Positions 16,428 through 25,433 are shown, counted from the first letter of the stretch. The stretch: 64,000 nt of DNA from Phaeacidiphilus oryzae TH49 (GCF_000744815.1 NZ_JQMQ01000005.1:6157801-6221800); one strand, 5' to 3'. Translations and numbers: made by a program. The notes: generated by a model not told the origin, from the letters alone.

Positions 16428-17142
16428 CCGGCCATCCCCCCGGCGGACGGCTTCGGCGCTTCCGCATTCGGGCCTCTGGGCGCCCGCGCCGTCGCGCTTC
16501 CGCGCCTTCGGGTCTTTGGGCGGCCGCGCCGTCGCGCTTCCGCGCCTTCGGTCTTTGGGCGGCCGCGCCCCTCAGGTCCCGTGGCCCCGCTCCTCCCGCC
16601 CTCGCTCCTCCCGGATCGCCCGCGCCTGCGCGCGCCCACGCCCTGCGTCTCGTGTCCGCGCCGCTTGCCGCGCCCCCGAGGCCCGCAGCAGCCTTCCGGC
16701 CCCGCTTTCCGCGTTCCGCGCCCGGTTTCCGACTCCGCGCCCGCGCCGGGCCTTCCGGGTATGGCGCCCGTGCCTGTTTGCGGCTGCGATCCGCGCCTTC
16801 CGCGTTCCGCGCCCGTGCCCCGCCTTCCGTGCCTGTGCCGGGCCTTCCGGGTATGGCGCCCGTGCCTGTTTGCGGCTGCGATCCGCGTCTTCCGCGTTCC
16901 GCGCTCGCGTCCCACCTTCCGCGCGCCCGCGCCCGGCCCCTGGCCCGCGTTCCGCGGCTCGCGGGACGCGTGGGCCGCGCCTCGCTTGCCGCGCGTTCAC
17001 TGTTGTTTCTGGCCGGTGCCGCGTTCGGCGGGGTGGTCGCCCCGCGTGGGCTGGGCTTAGCCTGCTCGCCTGCGGCACGCGGCCCCGTGGGCCGGGTTGG
17101 TCGTGGTGGGGAATCTTCCTGGTGGGGAGGCCGTTAGGGTGG
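16428..17142. repeat. Repeat-rich gene-free region with 92-bp-period duplication
   Basis: About 715 bp without a credible gene. Two direct copies of roughly 72 bp starting GCCGGGCCTTCCGGGTATGG lie at 16745-16816 and 16837-16908 (period 92 bp, with only C-to-T differences seen). Before them, near 16487-16570, a unit of about 45-50 bp (CGCGCTTCCGCGCCTTCGG then TCTTTGGGCGGCCGCGCC) occurs twice. CGCGTTCCGCGC-type words recur throughout. Open frames on both strands are Arg/Ala/Pro mixtures that echo the repeats and have no domain. The region is likely an expanding noncoding spacer. Confidence 0.65.
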
Positions 17143-17160
17143 CATAGTTGAAGTGTCAAC
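17143..17160 (+). promoter_or_regulatory. Putative MarR-type operator/promoter of luciferase-like gene
   Basis: GTTGAAGTGTCAAC (17147-17160) is a perfect inverted repeat GTTGA-AGTG-TCAAC. It overlaps a -10-like CATAGT (17143-17148), while a second TAGGGT lies at 17135. TTGA-N4-TCAA dyads are typical MarR-family sites. The regulator is not adjacent. Confidence 0.45.
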
Positions 17161-17181
17161 CAAATGGGAGTGGGAACGGTC

Positions 17182-18339
17182 ATGATGCAGTTCGGGATCT
17201 TCACCGTGGGGGACCTGGTCCAGGACCCGGTCAGCGGGCGCAAGCCCACCGAGCAGGAGCGGATCAAGGCCATGGCGGCCATGGCGCTCAAGGCCGAGGA
17301 AGTGGGCCTGGACGTGTTCGCCACCGGTGAGCACCACAACCCGCCCTTCGTCCCCTCCTCGCCGACCACCCTCCTCGGCTGGATCGCGGCCCGCACCGAG
17401 AACCTGATCCTCTCCACCGCGACCACGCTGATCACCACCAACGACCCGGTGAAGATCGCCGAGGACTTCGCGATGCTCCAGCACCTCGCGGACGGCCGCA
17501 ACGACCTGATGCTGGGCCGCGGCAACACCGGCCCGGTCTACCCGTGGTTCGGCAAGGACATCCGGGACGGCATCCCGCTCGCCATCGAGAACTACGCCCT
17601 GCTGCGCCGCCTGTGGGAGGAGGACGTGGTCGACTGGGAGGGCAGGTTCCGCACCCCGCTGCAGTCCTTCACGGCCACCCCGCGCCCGCTGGACGGCGTC
17701 GCGCCGTTCGTCTGGCACGGCTCCATCCGCTCGCCCGAGATCGCCGAGCAGGCCGCGTACTACGGCGACGGCTTCTTCGCCAACAACATCTTCTGGCCGG
17801 CCGAGCACACCCGGAAGATGGTGCAGCTCTACCGCAGCCGCTACGCCCACTACGGCCACGGCGAGCCGCACCAGGCGATCGTCGGCCTCGGCGGCCAGGT
17901 GTACATGCGCAGCCGCGAGGCGGACGCGCTGCGCGAGTTCCGCCCGTACTTCGACAACTCCTACGTCTACCGCGGCGGCCCGCCGCTGGAGGAGATGATC
18001 CGGGAGACCCCGCTCACCGTCGGCACCCCCGAGCAGGTGATCGAGCGGACGCTCGGCTTCCGCCACAACGCCGCCGGCGACTACCAGCGGCAGCTGTTCA
18101 ACGTGGACATGGGCGGCATGCCGCTGGAGGCCGCCCTGGAGCAGATCGAGATCCTCGGCACCGAGGTCGTCCCGGTGCTCCGCAGGGAGTTCGCGGCCGG
18201 CCGCCCGGCCGACGTGCCGGACGCCCCGACGCACGGCTCGCTGCTGGCCGCGAAGGCCGAGCGGGAGGCCGAGGAGCGGGAGGCCAAGGAGCGGGAGACC
18301 GAGGAGCAGGGGACCACGGAAGAGGAGGAGAGGGTATGA
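17182..18339 (+). CDS. Luciferase-like (LLM) flavin-dependent monooxygenase
   Basis: 385 residues of the bacterial luciferase-like/F420 superfamily. MQFGIFTVGD is the first strand, GLDVFATGEHHNPPF carries the conserved EHH, and LSTATTLITTNDPVKIAEDFAMLQHLADGR with LMLGRGNTGP are the classic TIM-barrel motifs. It belongs to the 'LLM class flavin-dependent oxidoreductase, CE1758 type' group that is paired with an FMN reductase, as here (ATGA overlap). A Glu/Lys-rich charged tail (about residues 355-384) probably forms a helix. ATG 17182 has GGGAAC upstream; in-frame ATG 17164 is possible. Cofactor is FMNH2 from the partner, substrate unknown. Confidence 0.82.
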   Translation: MMQFGIFTVGDLVQDPVSGRKPTEQERIKAMAAMALKAEEVGLDVFATGEHHNPPFVPSSPTTLLGWIAARTENLILSTATTLITTNDPVKIAEDFAMLQHLADGRNDLMLGRGNTGPVYPWFGKDIRDGIPLAIENYALLRRLWEEDVVDWEGRFRTPLQSFTATPRPLDGVAPFVWHGSIRSPEIAEQAAYYGDGFFANNIFWPAEHTRKMVQLYRSRYAHYGHGEPHQAIVGLGGQVYMRSREADALREFRPYFDNSYVYRGGPPLEEMIRETPLTVGTPEQVIERTLGFRHNAAGDYQRQLFNVDMGGMPLEAALEQIEILGTEVVPVLRREFAAGRPADVPDAPTHGSLLAAKAEREAEEREAKERETEEQGTTEEEERV

Positions 18340-19073
18340 CCCGCTCGACGCCGCCCGGCCGGCGCCTGGTGGTGGTGACGGCCGGCCTCACCGAGCCGTC
18401 CACCACCCGCCTCCTCGCCGACCGCCTGACCGAGGCCGTCCTCGCCCGCGCCGGCGGCGCCGAGGCCGTGGACGTCGAGGTGGTGGAGGTCCGTGAGCTG
18501 GCCCGGGCCATCGCGGACAACTTCACCACCGGCTTCGCCTCGGCCGAGTTGGAGCGGGTCAAGGAGCGGCTGGCCGCCGCGGACGCCCTGATCGCCGTGA
18601 CCCCGGTCTTCTCGGCCTCCTACAGCGGCCTGTTCAAGAGCTTCTTCGACGTCCTCGACCCGGAGTCGCTCACCGGCAAGCCGGTCCTGATCGCGGCGAC
18701 CGGCGGCACCCCGCGCCACTCGCTGGTGCTCGAACACGCCATGCGTCCGCTCTTCGCCTATCTGCGCGCGGTCACCGTGCCGACGGCCGTCTACGCGGCC
18801 GCCGAGGACTGGGGGAGCGCCGGCACCGCCGACGACCTCCGCCACCGCGTGGACCGCGCGGCAGCCGAACTGGCCGTCCTCCTGACCGGTCGTCAGCCCA
18901 CCCGCCCGGCATCACCCGGTCCGGCCCCGACCCCGGCCCCGAGCCCGGTGCCGGGAACCGGCCCGGGCGCCGAGCCCGACGCAGCGCCCGATCTGGCGGA
19001 CAACCCCCTCGCCGCCGGTCTGATCCCCTTCGAGGAGCAGCTCGCCGCCCTCCGCCCCGGCCGGAGCCGGTAG
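18336..19073 (+). CDS. NADPH-dependent FMN reductase (CE1759 type)
   Basis: 245 residues with a flavodoxin-like fold. RLVVVTAGLTEPSTTRLLADRLTEA forms the phosphate-binding loop for FMN, AADALIAVTPVFSASYSGLFKSFFD the second strand and loop, and GKPVLIAATGGTPRHSLVLEH the third; this matches the NADPH-FMN reductase family. It supplies reduced flavin to the monooxygenase whose stop it overlaps. The C-terminal 60 residues contain a Pro/Gly/Ala linker (PGPAPTPAPSPVPGTG) and a short hydrophobic end, an extension beyond the usual length of about 180. Confidence 0.83.
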   Translation: MTRSTPPGRRLVVVTAGLTEPSTTRLLADRLTEAVLARAGGAEAVDVEVVEVRELARAIADNFTTGFASAELERVKERLAAADALIAVTPVFSASYSGLFKSFFDVLDPESLTGKPVLIAATGGTPRHSLVLEHAMRPLFAYLRAVTVPTAVYAAAEDWGSAGTADDLRHRVDRAAAELAVLLTGRQPTRPASPGPAPTPAPSPVPGTGPGAEPDAAPDLADNPLAAGLIPFEEQLAALRPGRSR

Positions 19074-19173
19074 CCGGGTAGGCCCCGGCCGGGGGCGGGG
19101 GCCGTGTCCGCCGTGCACTCGCCCCCGTCCTGGCCGATAGTGATCCAAGCCGCACCCGCCCTGAGGAGGTCGT

Positions 19174-20214
19174 ATGAAGGCCGTCCAGTTCACCGCGCCC
19201 GGTACGGAGCCCGTGGTGGTCGACATCCCCCAGCCCGAGCCGGGCCCCGGCGAGGTCCTGCTGCGGATGACCGCGGCCGGGGTCTGCCATTCCGACATCG
19301 CCGTGATGGACGGCATCGCCGCCGAGATGGGGATGAGGCTGCCGCTCACCCTCGGTCACGAGGGCGCCGGCACCGTGGCCCGGCTGGGGGACGGGGTGGC
19401 CGGCTTCGAGGTGGGCGAGCCGGTGGCGGTCTACGGGCCGTGGGGCTGCGGGGCCTGCGCCAAGTGCGCGGAGGGCAGGGAGAACTACTGCCTGCGCGCC
19501 GCCGAGCTGGGCATCCAGCCGCCGGGGCTGGGCGCGCCCGGGGCGATCGCCGAGTACATGATCGTCGACGATGTCCGGCACCTGGTGCCGCTGGGCGACC
19601 TGGATCCGGTGCGGACCGTGCCGCTCACCGACGCCGGGCTGACGCCGTACCACGCGATCAAGCGCTCGCTGCCCAAGCTGGTCCCCGGCTCGACCGCGGT
19701 GGTGCTGGGCGTCGGCGGGCTCGGCCATGTCGCGGTGCAGATGCTGCGGTCGCTGACGGCGGCCCGGGTGATCGCCCTGGACGTCACGGAGGAGAAGCTG
19801 GAGCTGGCCCGCCGGGTCGGCGCCCACGAGGTGCTGCTCTCCGACGGCGAGGCGGCGGCCCGGATCGCGGACCTCACCGGCGGGCGGGGCGCCGAGGCGG
19901 TCTTCGACTTCGCCGGGGTGCAGCCGACCGTGGACATCGCCGGGCGGGTGGCCATGGTCGAGGGGGACATCACCATCGTCGGGATCGGCGGCGGGGTGCT
20001 CCCGGTCGGCTTCGGACTGGTGCCGTACGAGGCCTCGGTGACGGCGCCCTACTGGGGCACCCGCGGGGAGTTGATCGAGGTCCTCGACCTGGCTCGGAGC
20101 GGCGGGGTGGAGGTGCACGTCGAGACCTTTCCGCTGGACGAGGCCCCGGAGGCGTACCGCCGGCTGCGCGCCGGTACGGTCAACGGCCGGGCGGTGATCC
20201 TGCCCAACGGCTGA
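19174..20214 (+). CDS. Zinc-dependent alcohol dehydrogenase (MDR superfamily)
   Basis: 346 residues. The catalytic zinc site is AGVCHSDIA and GHEGAGTVARLGDGV. The structural zinc site is GCGACAKCAEGRENYC with four cysteines. The NAD(P) loop is VVLGVGGLGHVAVQ, with an Asp (ALDV) after the second strand pointing to NAD. It is close to NAD(P)-dependent alcohol dehydrogenases such as AdhT/Adh of actinomycetes. GAGGAGG precedes ATG 19174. It stands alone 100 bp after the FMN reductase gene, and the spacer after it contains a 15-bp tandem repeat (GCGCGGACGGCCCG twice near 20308-20335). Confidence 0.85.
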   Translation: MKAVQFTAPGTEPVVVDIPQPEPGPGEVLLRMTAAGVCHSDIAVMDGIAAEMGMRLPLTLGHEGAGTVARLGDGVAGFEVGEPVAVYGPWGCGACAKCAEGRENYCLRAAELGIQPPGLGAPGAIAEYMIVDDVRHLVPLGDLDPVRTVPLTDAGLTPYHAIKRSLPKLVPGSTAVVLGVGGLGHVAVQMLRSLTAARVIALDVTEEKLELARRVGAHEVLLSDGEAAARIADLTGGRGAEAVFDFAGVQPTVDIAGRVAMVEGDITIVGIGGGVLPVGFGLVPYEASVTAPYWGTRGELIEVLDLARSGGVEVHVETFPLDEAPEAYRRLRAGTVNGRAVILPNG

Positions 20215-20358
20215 GCGGGGGCTCGGGCGGGAGTGGTCCGCCGGGGCGGGCTGGGCCGGTGCCGCCGGGCCGCGCCGGTGCGGACACCCCGGCGGGGACA
20301 CCTCGGCGCGGACGGCCCGGCGCGGACGGCCCGCGGAGACGCTGCGGTGAAGGGAGCG

Positions 20359-20411
20359 TTGACGGCGCTCGCGCGGCCATGACATCGTTCCCATGTGGGA
20401 TCGTTGCCACA
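20359..20411 (+). promoter_or_regulatory. Promoter and LacI-type operator of MBL-GH36-lacI unit
   Basis: TTGACG (20359-20364) and CATCGT (20383-20388, spacing 18) form a promoter. TGTGGGATCGTTGCCACA (20394-20411) is an imperfect dyad TGTGG-N8-CCACA centred on CG, the usual form of a LacI-family operator, placed at the expected transcription start. The same core, TGGGATCG-W-TGCCACA, recurs before the ABC transporter genes at 25469-25484, so the LacI protein encoded between them probably controls both units and itself. Confidence 0.7.
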
Positions 20412-20455
20412 CTCTGCAGCCGCGCCGCCCGGCGCGCCGGGAACTGGGGGGAGCC

Positions 20456-22300
20456 GTGCGGTTCAGCCGTATCGTCGAGGACGTCCTGCGCTTCGAGGAC
20501 ACCTGCCACGTCTATGTACTCCGCCGCGGCCGGGAGGCCGTGCTGATCGACTTCGGGGCGGGGGACGTCCTCGACCACCTCGGTGAGCTCGGCGTCGACC
20601 GGGTCACCGACGTGCTGGTCACCCACCACCACCGGGACCAGGTGCAGGGCCTGGCCCGCGCCGCCGGGGCCGGGATCCGGATCTGGGTCCCGCCGGTGGA
20701 ACGCGAGTTGATCGACGCGGTGGACGAGCACTGGCGCACCCGCCCGCTGGACAACGACTACGACGTCCGGCAGGACCGCTTCTCGCTGCTCGACCAGGTG
20801 CCGGTGACCGGCACCGTGGCCGAGTACCGGACGGCCCGGGTCGGCGCGTTCGACGTCCACACCCTGCCGCTGCCCGGGCACACCGTCGGCTCGGTGGGCT
20901 ATCTGATCGAGATCGGCGGCCGGCGGCTCGCCTTCACCGGGGACCTGATCCACGCCGAGGGCCGGCTGTGGTCGCTGGCCGCCACCCAGTGGGCGTACAC
21001 CGGGTTCCACCCCAACGCGGGGCTGGAGGGGGCCGCGGCCACCATCCTCTCCTGCCTCCAACTGCTGGAGCACGGACCGGAGTTGCTGCTGCCCTCGCAC
21101 GGCGAGCCGGTGGCCGACCCGCCCGCGGCGGTGACCCGGCTGCGCTCCCGGCTGCAGGAGCTGATCGACATGCGCCGGGCCTCCCCCTGGGAGCCGGAGC
21201 GGATGCTCAGCAGCCCGTGGAAGCCGGTCACCCCGCACCTGCTGCGGAACACCACCAGCATGGCCAACTCCTACGCCCTCCTCTCCGAGCAGGGCACCGC
21301 GCTGCTGATCGACTTCGGCTTCGACCTGACCACCGGCCTGGCCGGCGGCCACGACCGCTCCTCCCGCCGCCCGCTGCTCGCCTCGGTCGAGGCGCTGCAC
21401 CGGGACTACGGCATCGAGCGGGTCGAGGTGGCGCTGCCGACCCACTACCACGACGACCACGTGGCCGGCTTCAACCTGCTGCGCGAGGTGGAGGGCAGCC
21501 GGGTGTGGGCGCCCGCGCACATCGCGCCGATCCTGGCCGCGCCCAAGCGCTGGGACCTGCCCTGCCTGTGGTTCGACCCGATCCCGGTGGACCGGGTGCT
21601 GCCGGACGAGGGCAGCGTGCGCTGGCGCGAGTACGAGATCGGCGTCCACGAGCTGCCCGGGCACACCCTCTACGCGGCGGCGTACTCCTTCGAGGTGGAC
21701 GGCCGCCGGGTGATCGCCACCGGCGACCAGCAGAACACCGCCTGGGACCAGCAGGGCGGCCAGCCCGAGCTGCTCAACTACCAGTACCGCAACCGGTTCC
21801 GGATCGACGACTTCGTGCGCAGCGCCGAGCTCTACCGGCGGCTGAGACCGGAGCTGATGATCAGCGGCCACTGGTTCCCATACGAGGTGACCGACGGCTA
21901 TCTGGACATGCTGCTGGCGGAGGGGCAGCGGCTGGCGCGGCTGCACCGGGAGGTGCTGCCGGTGGAGGTGGACTTCGATGCCGAGGGCTTCGGGGCCCGG
22001 ATCACCCCCTACCGGAGCGTGACGGCCCCCGGCGGCTCGGTGCGGTTCACGGTGGAGGTGCGCAACCCGTTCCGGCGTCCCGAGCCGGCCCGGCTGCGGC
22101 TGGTGCTGCCGCCCGGCTGGCGCGCGGACCCGCCCGAGCGGGAGCTGAAGCTGTCGGCGGGGCAGGTGCTGGACGTGGAGTTCGAGGTGCGGATACCGGA
22201 GGGGGCGCCCGCTGCCGAACGGGTGCGCCTGGCGGCGGATCTGACGGTGGGCCGGATGGCCTTCGGACAGCAGGCGGAGGCCCTGGTGAGCGTGCGATGA
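20456..22300 (+). CDS. Tandem metallo-beta-lactamase-fold protein with NEW3 domain
   Basis: 614 residues in three parts. The first MBL domain (residues 1-250) has the zinc loop THHHRDQ at 56-62, where the final His of HxHxDH is Gln, plus PLPGHTVGSVGYL and FTGDLIH. The second MBL domain (about 260-510) has an intact THYHDDH at 329-335, ELPGHTLYAAAY and ATGDQQN. The third part (about 520-614) is a beta-sandwich with VTAPGGSVRFTVEVRNPF and LRLVLPPGWRADPPERE, typical of the NPCBM-associated NEW3 domain found in alpha-galactosidases. GTG 20456 with GGGGGAG upstream is the start; the ATG at 20393 precedes the transcription start and lies in the operator. It is coupled (ATGA) to the GH36-like gene, so a carbohydrate substrate is inferred. 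Confidence 0.78.
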   Translation: MRFSRIVEDVLRFEDTCHVYVLRRGREAVLIDFGAGDVLDHLGELGVDRVTDVLVTHHHRDQVQGLARAAGAGIRIWVPPVERELIDAVDEHWRTRPLDNDYDVRQDRFSLLDQVPVTGTVAEYRTARVGAFDVHTLPLPGHTVGSVGYLIEIGGRRLAFTGDLIHAEGRLWSLAATQWAYTGFHPNAGLEGAAATILSCLQLLEHGPELLLPSHGEPVADPPAAVTRLRSRLQELIDMRRASPWEPERMLSSPWKPVTPHLLRNTTSMANSYALLSEQGTALLIDFGFDLTTGLAGGHDRSSRRPLLASVEALHRDYGIERVEVALPTHYHDDHVAGFNLLREVEGSRVWAPAHIAPILAAPKRWDLPCLWFDPIPVDRVLPDEGSVRWREYEIGVHELPGHTLYAAAYSFEVDGRRVIATGDQQNTAWDQQGGQPELLNYQYRNRFRIDDFVRSAELYRRLRPELMISGHWFPYEVTDGYLDMLLAEGQRLARLHREVLPVEVDFDAEGFGARITPYRSVTAPGGSVRFTVEVRNPFRRPEPARLRLVLPPGWRADPPERELKLSAGQVLDVEFEVRIPEGAPAAERVRLAADLTVGRMAFGQQAEALVSVR

Positions 22301-24261
22301 GTGGGACGGTGGAGGCGGCGGCCGGGGCGGCGGAGGGCCGGGCCGGGGCGGCGGAGCCGGGGGTCGGGACGGCGGAGGCCGCGACCGGAGTGGTCGCGGA
22401 GTACGCGCCGGACGGCGGGGTGCTGGTCCGGGCGGCCGGCTGGCGGATGGCGGTGCCGACGGACGGAATCACCGCCGAACTGCGCGGCGGCGGGGCGGCC
22501 GGAGGGGAGGACGGCTTCCCGGTGCTGCTCCAGCTGCCCGGGGCGTTCGACCGCACCGACCGCACGGACGAGACCCTGGAGGTGCGGCCGCCGGAGCTGG
22601 ATCTGACCGGCCCGCATCCGATGGTCACGGTGCGGCGGCGCAGCAGCGCCTGGCGCGCGGCGGCGACCAGGATCGAGTGCACGCCCGAAGGCCCGGTGCT
22701 CTCCTGGGAGTTGACCGGCGAAGGGGCCCTGGGGCAGGTCCTGCTGGGGGCGGTCAGGGCGGCCCTCGGCGGGCGCGGCGGCGGGCTGCGGCCCAGCGGG
22801 CACGACTGGCGGACGCTGTTCTCGCCCAACCCGGGACCGCCCCGCCGGCTCACCCGCGGCGCCGGGGAGAGCGCCGTCATCGGTGCCCACGGCGACGCCC
22901 GGCCCGGGCGCGGCCACTGGTTCTTCACCCCGGCGCCGCTCGCCCTCGCGCTGACCGAGGACCGGCTGGACGACTCCGCCGACCCGGCCGCCGAGGCGTC
23001 CGCCGACTCCGCCGCCGGGCCCGCCCCGCACGGTTGGTGGACGCTCTCCCTGGGCGCCCCCGTGGCCGAGCTGACCTTCACCGAGCTGGCCTACGTCCCC
23101 TCGGACGGCGGCTTCCACCTCTCCCTCGCCTACGAGGGCCACACCCGGGTGGACGGCGTCCACCGCTCTCCGTCGCTGCTCGTCTCGCCCGGCCACCGGG
23201 ATCCGTACGCCGGGTTGCGGGCCCATCGCGGCTGGCTGGAGCGGAACGGCTGGGCGGCCCGGCCGGGCACCCCCGCCGGCCGGCGGCCGGAGTGGTGGAC
23301 CGAGCCGATGTTCTGCGGCTGGGGCGCCCAGATGGCCCGCGCCCGGGAGACCGGCCGCCCGGCGCCGCAGCTGAGCACCCGCCGGGAGTACGACGCCCAC
23401 CTGGACCACCTGGAGCGCCGGGGGCTGGTCCCGGGAACGATCGTCATCGACGACAAATGGCAGGAGGAGTACGGGAGTTGGCGGCCCGACGAGTCGGCCT
23501 GGCCGGAGCTGGGGGAGTGGATCGGGCAGCGGCACGCGCGCGGGCAGCGGGTCCTGCTGTGGTGGCGGGCCTGGTCCACCGAGGGGGTGCCGGACGAGTG
23601 CTGCGTGCGGACCGCCGACGGCCGTCCGGTGGCCCTGGACCCGGAGCATCCGGAGGGCCGGCGGCTGCTGGCGGAGAACATCCGCCGGATGCTGTCCTCC
23701 GCCGGGGACGGCGGCCTGGGCGCTGACGGACTGAAGATCGACTTCACCGCGGACACCCCGACCGGCGAGGGCCTGCGCGGGGCCGGCGACTCCTGGGGCA
23801 TCGCCCTCCTCCACCGGTACCTGGAGGTGGTCCACCGCGCGGCCAAGGCCGCGAGGCCGGACGCCCTGGTCGTCACCCACACCCCGCACCCCGCGTTCGC
23901 CGACGTCAGCGACATGATCCGGCTCAACGACATGCTGCGGCTGGACGACCCGGACCCGTACGCCCCCGTGCTGCCGCAGATGCGGCTGCGGGCCGCGGTC
24001 GCCCGCGCGGCCTGCCCGGGGCTGCCGGTGGACACCGACGACTGGTGCCCGCCGGACCGCGAGCAGTGGCGGGCGTACACCGCCGTGAAGGACGAACTCG
24101 GCGTCCCCGCCCTCTATCTGAGCACCCATGTGGACCGGACGGGCGAGCCGTTGGAGGAGATCGACTACGCTGCGTTGCGTCGGCTGTGGTCCCGCTGGCG
24201 GAGCCGTCCCCGGGGCGGGCCCGACGCGGCGGCGGATGGGGATGACGGAGGGACGGCCTGA
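22297..24261 (+). CDS. GH36-like (clan GH-D) glycoside hydrolase
   Basis: 654 residues. A beta-rich N-terminal part is followed by a TIM barrel from about residue 340: WTEPMFCGWGAQMARA, TIVIDDKWQEEYGSWRPD (the IDD-W-x-x-x-G-W pattern of GH36/GH31 barrels), RGQRVLLWWRAW, and DGLKIDFTAD with the KxD motif whose Asp (residue 482) should be the nucleophile. VDTDDW near 582 is a candidate region for the acid/base. This is the arrangement of alpha-galactosidase and raffinose-synthase relatives; the sugar specificity is not certain. No signal peptide, so cytoplasmic. The first 30 residues are an Ala/Gly-rich low-complexity stretch. It overlaps both the MBL gene (ATGA) and lacI (TGATG). Confidence 0.7.
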   Translation: MSGTVEAAAGAAEGRAGAAEPGVGTAEAATGVVAEYAPDGGVLVRAAGWRMAVPTDGITAELRGGGAAGGEDGFPVLLQLPGAFDRTDRTDETLEVRPPELDLTGPHPMVTVRRRSSAWRAAATRIECTPEGPVLSWELTGEGALGQVLLGAVRAALGGRGGGLRPSGHDWRTLFSPNPGPPRRLTRGAGESAVIGAHGDARPGRGHWFFTPAPLALALTEDRLDDSADPAAEASADSAAGPAPHGWWTLSLGAPVAELTFTELAYVPSDGGFHLSLAYEGHTRVDGVHRSPSLLVSPGHRDPYAGLRAHRGWLERNGWAARPGTPAGRRPEWWTEPMFCGWGAQMARARETGRPAPQLSTRREYDAHLDHLERRGLVPGTIVIDDKWQEEYGSWRPDESAWPELGEWIGQRHARGQRVLLWWRAWSTEGVPDECCVRTADGRPVALDPEHPEGRRLLAENIRRMLSSAGDGGLGADGLKIDFTADTPTGEGLRGAGDSWGIALLHRYLEVVHRAAKAARPDALVVTHTPHPAFADVSDMIRLNDMLRLDDPDPYAPVLPQMRLRAAVARAACPGLPVDTDDWCPPDREQWRAYTAVKDELGVPALYLSTHVDRTGEPLEEIDYAALRRLWSRWRSRPRGGPDAAADGDDGGTA

Positions 24262-25313
24262 TGGCGAAGACCGCAGGGGCGCGGACGGCCGGCGCGGGCG
24301 GCAGACGGGCGCGGGCGACCCTCCGCGACGTCGCGGAGGCCGCCGGGACCTCTCCCTCCACGGCGTCCCGGGCCCTGGGCGGCCACGGCTACGTCGCCGA
24401 CCACATCAGGAAGCAGGTGATGGCCGCGGCCGACCGGCTCGGCTACGTCCCCGACGTGTCGGCGCGCACTCTCAAGGGCCGTTCCAGCGGGCTGATCGGG
24501 GTGCTGGTCTCGGACCTGCGCAACCAGTTCTACGCCGAGCTGGCGGCCGGGGTGGAGCACGCCCTCTCGGCCGCCGGCTACCAGATGGTGCTGGTCGACG
24601 ACCACGGGGAGGGCGCCAGGGCGGAGGCCGGCGCGCGGGCCTTCCAGGCCATGCGGGTGGACGGCGTGCTGCTGGCCCCGGTCGGCCGGGAGGCCACCGA
24701 GACGCTGGTCGAGCGGGGCATCCCGGTGGCCGAGATGGACCGCCGCTCGGGCGCCCGCGGCTGCGACGCGGTGGCCATCGACAACGAGCAGGGCGCCCGG
24801 ACGGCCGTGCGGCACCTGATCGAGCTGGGCCATCGGCAGATCGCCATCGTCATCGACGAGACCGACTGGGACACCGGGAAGAACCGCCTCAAGGGCTACC
24901 GGGCGGCGCTCCGGGACGCGGGCCTGCCGGTGGTCCGCCGGCATGTGCTGGACCTCGGGCGGGGCGGCGGCGACCCGCGCGCGGGAGTGGCCGCGTTCCT
25001 GGCCGCCAACCCCGAGCTGACCGCGGTCTTCGCGGCCAACAACGTGATGGCGGAGATCGTCTGGCAGGAGCTCAGAAGCCGGGGGGCGGCCGTCCCGGGG
25101 GACTGCTCGCTGGTCTCCTTCGACGATCTGGCCTGGATGAAGATGGTGGACCCGGGCGTCACCGCGGTCCGCCAGCCGGTCTTCGAGCTGGGCGCCAGGG
25201 CGGCCGGGCTGCTCACCGCCCGGGTCGGCCGGGACGGCGCCGGGCGGGCCCAGAGCGAGGTGCTGGAGCCGGAGTTGGTGCTCCGGGGCTCCACCGCACC
25301 GCCGCGCAGCTGA
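24261..25313 (+). CDS. LacI-family transcriptional repressor
   Basis: 350 residues. The helix-turn-helix is ATLRDVAEAAGTSPSTASRA, followed by the hinge helix VPDVSARTLKGRSS (about residues 62-75). The effector domain has IGVLVSDLRNQFYAELAAGV, the conserved sugar-binding pattern DNEQGARTAVRHLIELGH and FAANNVMAEIVWQEL, and ends near LEPELVLRGSTAPP, as in periplasmic-binding-protein-like LacI proteins. It is the last gene of the MBL-GH36 unit and is followed by a hairpin. The two TGTGG/CCACA-type operators on either side make it the obvious regulator of the whole sugar locus; its inducer is probably the imported sugar or a breakdown product. Confidence 0.9.
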   Translation: MAKTAGARTAGAGGRRARATLRDVAEAAGTSPSTASRALGGHGYVADHIRKQVMAAADRLGYVPDVSARTLKGRSSGLIGVLVSDLRNQFYAELAAGVEHALSAAGYQMVLVDDHGEGARAEAGARAFQAMRVDGVLLAPVGREATETLVERGIPVAEMDRRSGARGCDAVAIDNEQGARTAVRHLIELGHRQIAIVIDETDWDTGKNRLKGYRAALRDAGLPVVRRHVLDLGRGGGDPRAGVAAFLAANPELTAVFAANNVMAEIVWQELRSRGAAVPGDCSLVSFDDLAWMKMVDPGVTAVRQPVFELGARAAGLLTARVGRDGAGRAQSEVLEPELVLRGSTAPPRS

Positions 25314-25352
25314 GGCGCGGCCGAGGCACGCGCGAGGCAGTCCTGAGGCACG

Positions 25353-25376
25353 GCCGCGCCTCGGTCGAGGCGCGGC
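25353..25376 (+). terminator. Hairpin terminator after lacI
   Basis: GCCGCGCCTC (25353-25362), loop GGTC, and GAGGCGCGGC (25367-25376) form a perfect 10-bp stem between lacI and the promoter of the ABC transporter unit. Confidence 0.75.
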
Positions 25377-25433
25377 GGGGGCCGGTGGCGCCGGCCTGCC
25401 CGCGACTTCACCAGAACTGCTCACCGAGGACCG

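Noticed and set aside
16382-17151. Long open frames on both strands in the repeat region
   Set aside because: They are Arg/Ala/Pro mixtures mirroring the DNA repeats, overlap each other and lack any domain, ribosome site or codon bias.
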